From assembly GCF_010093535.1 (NCBI RefSeq), contig NW_022985193.1, forward strand, positions 125,591 through 189,590: 64,000 nucleotides of DNA, written 5' to 3'. This DNA comes from Lindgomyces ingoldianus. Taxonomy: Eukaryota > Ascomycota > Dothideomycetes > Pleosporales > Lindgomycetaceae. The notes under the pieces are model-generated. The model was not told where the DNA came from. It searched no databases and saw only the letters and a program-made list of their open reading frames with translations. Positions 59,449 through 64,000 of this stretch are shown here, one piece after another; positions within the stretch are counted from its first letter, which is position 1, and each line of letters begins with the position of its first letter. A program made the translations under genes and the position numbers.

Positions 59449-60715
59449 ATGACATCCACTTCAAACTCCAGGTTTGAGTCACTTGAATCATGGCTCAGCA
59501 TTTATGGTACGGCGGAGTACGTCGTGTACAAAAGAGAAGCCACCACACCACACCTCTCTTATGAGGACTGGGCATCATCGCAACACGTCCTAGGTCCTTA
59601 TCTGTACCACCTTACCTTGGATGCTTGGGAACAAGAGTCATCTTCCGTAAGCTGAGGAGTCCCGAAATTCTATTTCTTTTTTCGAACTGATGACGATAGG
59701 ATGGGGACGATGAGGAACCTAAGAAACCCGTCAAACCCGATTCGTCTGAGCAGCTAATGTCAGAGCTAGCAGAGACAGTAACAAAAAACGGTAATGGCAC
59801 ATTGCATCCTCTAAGGTCAACAACACCTGTGGTCGCAATACTAGAGGAGCCTACCGTCCTTGTTAAAAAGCGAAAGCAGAAGGGAAAATATAAGGTACAC
59901 AAAGTTGTTCTCAAAATTCTACGAGTTCCACGATACTGAATCTACAGCGTCCAATATCTATTCCGCCCGAAAATATCAACGCATCTGCTCCTGTTACTGG
60001 AGCTGCGACTCCAGTAGCAGCAGCTGGCACGTCCGAAGGGCCGAGCACATCGTCAGCACCGAGGCGGACACTCAGGGTGAGGACGCCAGCACAGCAGCGA
60101 CCTTACCTCCATCACGCCAAATTATTTCAAGAGCAGCTATCAGCCGACGAAGAGTCATTCGTCCAAAACAAGCTATCTCCTAAAGCTAAGCCTAGTAGGC
60201 TCTCGCAAACCAGCACTTCCGCTTTTGAAGAAGATCCTCAAGACGATTCGCACGATCAAGGAAATGGACAAACTCTGGAGGAACTAGCATCTAGCTCGAA
60301 TACCATGCCAATTCGGAGGCGTTGGAAGAAGACTGTGGATGAAGAAGACGATGATTACGTAGCGTCATCGAGTAAGCAGATGCCTAGCGAAAAGAAACCA
60401 AGTCGAAGAGGAAGACCAAGGAAAGTTCCTAGAGCCTCTTTACCCGATTCGTGGCACCAGCCTGGGTCCAGTGGAGAAGACCAAGAGAACAACGCGCTCA
60501 CAGTGGAACCCGCGAGTGAGAAGAAGCATAAAAAGAAGGGAAGGTCGAAGAAACTCAAGGACAAGGATGAGGGAATTACTGCATTCCAACAGGGAATTGG
60601 CCGTGACGGAAATGATGATCATGAGGATCAGGAAAATCATGGGACGCCAATCAGTCCACTCAAAAAAGCTAGGAAACGTAAGACGGAGAAACGTGGGTCG
60701 GATGCATCTTCATAA
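59449..60715 (+). CDS. AT-hook-like nuclear protein, family not recognised
   Basis: Three exons, 59449-59646, 59700-59894 and 59948-60715, give 386 aa. The N-terminal 65 residues (FESLESWLSIYGTAEYVVYK, then an aromatic-rich block) look folded. The rest is charged and disordered. One short block, TLRVRTPAQQRPYLHHAK near 168, resembles Arg-x-R-x-x-x-Q-x-x-P-Y motifs seen in fungal chromatin and repair proteins. RRGRPRKVPR near 263 is an AT-hook core (GRP with flanking Arg/Lys). The C-terminus is Lys-rich (KKGRSKKLKDKD, KKARKRKTEK), suitable for nuclear import. A DNA- or chromatin-linked role is inferred. No ortholog is named. Confidence 0.7.
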
Positions 60716-61171
60716 TGTCAGTAACTCTTCACTTCCTATCTCTCAAGATGGTGTAGGGGTTTTCACTGACATCGATTGGTAGAGCATTGTTAGGTGGCTT
60801 CATATCTTTGACTCCATTCCATTAGCTCTTCATTTTACCTACTTTGCGAGTCATAAAAGTGATATCAGTAAAGATCATCAAGCATGGGTAGGCAGCACTG
60901 TGACTTCAGTAGTAGATATATATGCAGGAATGAAGATCTCAATTCCGGGTATCCTTGTCTACGTCTCCACAACTTCCTGGCATCATCGCACTGACAGTGT
61001 GAGACGCAACATATGTCTCGAAGTGACTTCATACTGGTTTCCTCCTTTGCTTCACTCCTTCGTTAAGGAAACTATATAAAGCAACGCCCACTCCGCTTCC
61101 TCTTCCATAATATACAAATTTCTAATCCCTAGAGCTCGAGGCTCTATCGCCTTGCAGTTTACAGCCATAAT
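60716..61171. other. Intergenic, upstream of a small uncertain gene
   Basis: This 0.46 kb has no supported gene. Its last 100 bp hold a TATA-like element described separately. Confidence 0.6.
61074..61080 (+). promoter_or_regulatory. TATA-like element
   Basis: A TATATAA-type sequence lies about 95 bp before the ATG at 61172. It supports a transcribed gene here but is not proof. Confidence 0.35.
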
Positions 61172-61546
61172 ATGTCCGCTATTGATATCGAAGTAGAAGG
61201 ACGAAATCGGTTGAAAAAAGTGAGCACACCCTCTCCAGCTTCTTCATTCCTCCCCGCCCGCCGATCCACCATCACAAAGTCAGAACAGGGCCGTCATAGT
61301 GTAGACGTGCCACTCGCTTACAACCCTCACGTTTGCGAAGACCTCGAACCTATCAGCGAACACCCCAGCCTCAAAGAGTCGGAGGGACTCCATGAGAGCA
61401 GATTTATGTGCTGGGTGAAAGATTGTTCCTTCCGCCACCGATTACGATTTCCAACTGAGACAACATTGCTTAAACACTCATACCAACCTAGACACCATGT
61501 CGTGTCCAATTCCAGGTTGCGCCTCAGGAACCAACTTCGGTTCTAA
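61172..61546 (+). CDS. Small hypothetical protein with Cys/His cluster (uncertain)
   Basis: An ATG-started frame of 124 aa. A basic, Ser-rich N-terminus is followed by ESRFMCWVKDCSFRH and a region ending H-x5-H-H, a C-x4-C then His spacing that loosely recalls a zinc finger. A second Cys pair (SCPIPGCA) lies in an overlapping frame at 61497-61772, so the gene may be frame-shifted. An alternative splice model (donor 61415, acceptor 61491) opens a third frame to 61737 with 162 aa in total. I cannot choose between these. Product and function are unknown. Confidence 0.4.
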   Translation: MSAIDIEVEGRNRLKKVSTPSPASSFLPARRSTITKSEQGRHSVDVPLAYNPHVCEDLEPISEHPSLKESEGLHESRFMCWVKDCSFRHRLRFPTETTLLKHSYQPRHHVVSNSRLRLRNQLRF

Positions 61547-61772
61547 TTCAGACCACCACATACAACCAGACTACGCTGGCTGCCAGATTTCCTACCCCAT
61601 TTACGCAACCAGGAGAAATCAAATTTTTTATAAGAGAGCTTACAGTTTCAAATTCCACTTCGAGAGGCATTTCGGCCGCAGTAAAAGGGGCTGGGTGCGC
61701 AGTTGGTGTCACGACTCACCAGCAATATGGGAAATGAGCTGGGTGGGCGAAGTGTCCAAAGGGTCACCTTGA

Positions 61773-62261
61773 AATGGAAAATGAAGCGAAGAGAAAGGTC
61801 TGGCTAGACGAATGAGAAGTAGGTGAACAGGCAATACGGGTGGTAAATATCGATGTCAAAGCAGCCTTGGTAATAGCAGCTTAGTCAGGGTCGAGCAGAA
61901 CTACACTATGGACGAGGTCGGCACGAATTCTTGCTAAGGAAAGGGTGAGATATTAAATGCGAGCTTTCCCAGGATGGGTTCTAGCGAGCAGGGTAATGTT
62001 GGGTGTGGTATTTACGCATGAAAGGCTTCTGCCTGGATCTAGAGGGCATTAGATCATATGCTTCTAGTTTGACTGTTCCTTGCCATGGAATTAATCAAAC
62101 ATCTACAAAAGATGTTAGGCGTTTAGAATCGAGTTCACATATCTTAGGGTTTCCACAATAGCATTTCCCAACTTCCTTGAGTTACTGAAATCAGGGTCGA
62201 ACAGACTACAATCGTTACAAACACTATCTTAGCTGTTGCCGAGCATGCGCTATTTTCACAA
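61773..62261. other. Intergenic, convergent
   Basis: This 0.49 kb precedes the stop of the rhomboid gene, which is on the reverse strand. No supported gene. Confidence 0.6.
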
Positions 62262-63107
62262 CTACATGAATGGATTCCTCGGGATCCCACGTAAACGCAG
62301 GAGGAAATACACGGCGCCGAAAGCTAGTCCGCCTAAATGTCCAGCGTGCGCGACACGTGCTCCTTCCTGGCTCAGATAGAATCCATCGTACACTAAGTAT
62401 CCCGTCATTAGCAGCCAGAGGGGTACAGGGACGATTCCGTATATGGCAACCTTAGCTCTAGGATACAAGCAAGCTGCCACGGTTCCAACCCCCATGACCG
62501 CACCGCTGAAGCCCAACGCACGTTTGTAATCACGCACCCCTTCGGATTGGATCGATCTTTGCGCCAAGTAACCAATGCCTCCCGTAATTCCGGACCCAAG
62601 AACCAGTGTGAGAAGTCTTCCGGGACTAATACCAGGTGTGACAGTAAGAAACTGTCCCAAATAATACACCCCCACCATGTTGGTGGCGAAATGCATGAAA
62701 CTCATATGGGTGAAGCAAGAGGAAAGAATAGTCCACCACCGCCCTTCATCCCGGACACTGCTGAGATTCAAAGTCATGTTTTCGTAGAAGCTGATGAGAG
62801 GTTGTTGAAAGCCTTGCTGATATTGGACTTGGGTATAGCCAGCGTAGAGGTAGATGCCAGCGTTGATTCCAATCAGAGCCCAGATAAGACGGCTATTGGC
62901 TTTTTCTGTGGGGTGCGGCGAATTGGAAGGATTTCCTGAGGACCAGCGTCGTTGGGATGGAGTGAAAGGAGAAAGTGGAGTGGAGGAGCGATTTAATTGG
63001 TAGAAGCGAAAGGGCATAGTTGAGGGACGGGATCTGGGCTGGGTACAGAAAGCGGAAGGGGCTATGATTGCTCGGGATTTGAGTTGATTCCGTAGGGTGG
63101 ACAACAT
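62262..63107 (-). CDS. Rhomboid-family intramembrane serine protease, probably mitochondrial
   Basis: One exon of 281 aa. The start is the only in-frame ATG (63107); the frame is open further upstream but from GTG. The N-terminus (MLSTLRNQLKSRAIIAPSAF, many Arg and Ser, no acid until later) fits mitochondrial import. Six or so membrane segments follow. The catalytic motif GFS201GAVMG and His257 in HAGHLGGLAFG form the Ser-His dyad. FMHFATNMVGVYYLG in the second core segment matches the conserved HxxxN pattern. Mitochondrial rhomboids such as yeast Pcp1 process inner-membrane proteins. It is not certain that this is the Pcp1 ortholog rather than a paralog. Confidence 0.85.
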   Translation of the reverse strand: MLSTLRNQLKSRAIIAPSAFCTQPRSRPSTMPFRFYQLNRSSTPLSPFTPSQRRWSSGNPSNSPHPTEKANSRLIWALIGINAGIYLYAGYTQVQYQQGFQQPLISFYENMTLNLSSVRDEGRWWTILSSCFTHMSFMHFATNMVGVYYLGQFLTVTPGISPGRLLTLVLGSGITGGIGYLAQRSIQSEGVRDYKRALGFSGAVMGVGTVAACLYPRAKVAIYGIVPVPLWLLMTGYLVYDGFYLSQEGARVAHAGHLGGLAFGAVYFLLRLRGIPRNPFM

Positions 63108-64000
63108 CGTGGATGCGAAGAACGATGGAATGTTACAGCCCGATGACTGGGCAGTGTGTAACACGTGAGCACGTGCTTGACGGAAATGGTCTCGGATTAG
63201 AAGGAACCCGGAAGAAGACCTCCCTAAGGACTTTGAGGTCACGAGACTAGACGAGGTGCCAATTGCGAACTTTCCATGTGTTAGGGCTTGCTGCTGGCAA
63301 CTGAAGCGGATGGTATTTTGTACCGAATTAAGGAAGAAGGGGACGAGTTACTCTTTGCTGAGCGTGCCGCGAGGCTTACAACCGGTGAACGATGCTCTTT
63401 GTACTATCTTACACCACGAGGAATGAGGGAATATAGGGGGGTGGGGGACCAATGGCTGTGGAATTGAGCCACTAGTGAACGAGTGAAGGTCAAGGGCTGC
63501 GTTTGCTGCGAAATTGGCCGACGTCGTCGAGGTGGCCAATCAAAGCGGGACAGGTCTTGGCGCCGGCCCACTGATCTCAACCTCTTCACAAAGCGACTGG
63601 GCTGCCATTTCCCTGACACCACAACTTGCCTTCACAAGCCCACAACACCCACCCACAACGCCTGCACACACACGCGAGGAGACACCAAACTGACGCATTC
63701 GATCGCGCAGGCTCTACATACACTACGCCACACCCATCCCCTGCGACAACGTTCCGAGCCGAAACAAGCACTTGCCCGCCTCTTGTCTCAAGACACTGCG
63801 ACACCCCTTGACGAAGTGAAGGCCTCGCATTCTGCCACCGCGCACTATATCACGGCTGCCGAGCCGTCGCAAACAGACGCGACTTCTCTCTCATAACCTG
63901 ACTCCCTCATTCCCGGCAACACCACCGCCGCACACTTTCTTTGGCTCGGAATCCCCGCTCTGAGCCTGTCTTCTCCCGAACTCAATTGTAGTCGCCGTTG
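63108..64000. other. Upstream region of rhomboid gene and probable leader of a forward gene
   Basis: This 0.9 kb runs to the window end. From about 63600 the forward strand is CA-rich (ACACCCACCCACAACGCC), which suggests a 5' UTR or promoter of a gene beyond 64000. A 137-codon frame at 63483-63896 shows no domain and is not called. Confidence 0.5.

Noticed and set aside
63483..63896. 137-codon forward frame at the window end
   Set aside because: His/Thr/Pro-rich translation of CA-rich DNA, more likely a leader or promoter.

Overview
The window is nuclear DNA of a filamentous ascomycete (Pezizomycotina). Most genes are broken by short introns of about 50 to 80 nt with GT-AG ends and CTAAC/CTGAC-like branch sites. 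The products include fungal families (Hsp12, Fig1, PTH11-like rhodopsin proteins, a GPI-type cell-wall protein). The repeats are AT-rich and carry the C-to-T and G-to-A decay typical of repeat-induced point mutation (RIP). I cannot place the species; a class below Pezizomycotina would be a guess.

Layout. 1-3.75 kb is a RIP-degraded Ty3/Gypsy retrotransposon (integrase relic, polypurine tract, 3' LTR) ending in a sharp border with normal DNA. 4-17 kb holds housekeeping and surface genes: an Fmp25-like RCC1 protein, an Hsp12-like protein, a Fig1-like membrane protein, a six-exon secreted GPI-type protein, an intron-containing tRNA-Ser(UGA), and a divergent pair of a LACTB2-like metallo-beta-lactamase and an Efm5-like lysine methyltransferase. 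17.1-27.7 kb is an accessory island. Two homologous CorA-like membrane proteins bracket a protein-kinase-like gene, with decayed repeat DNA on both sides. 27.7-33.1 kb carries a HIT hydrolase, an AUH-type enoyl-CoA hydratase, an F-box-like protein and a PTH11-like rhodopsin protein. 33.1-40 kb is gene-poor and holds a four-member BTB-domain family: two intact genes at the edges and two broken copies between them. 40.4-63.1 kb is a dense conserved block: prefoldin 6, Vps4, a Kap121-type importin, a Mug70-like CBS/PB1 protein, ribosomal protein eS26, a VanZ-like membrane protein, SAGA subunit Spt7, an AT-hook-like protein, a small uncertain gene and a rhomboid protease.

Gene models were rebuilt by joining reading frames at consensus splice sites and checking that the summed exon length is a multiple of three and that family motifs continue across each junction. 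Exon coordinates are in the entries. No transcript evidence was available. The least ordinary parts are the CorA/kinase/CorA island and the decaying BTB cluster. I see no complete secondary-metabolite cluster, no CRISPR array and no intact transposon.
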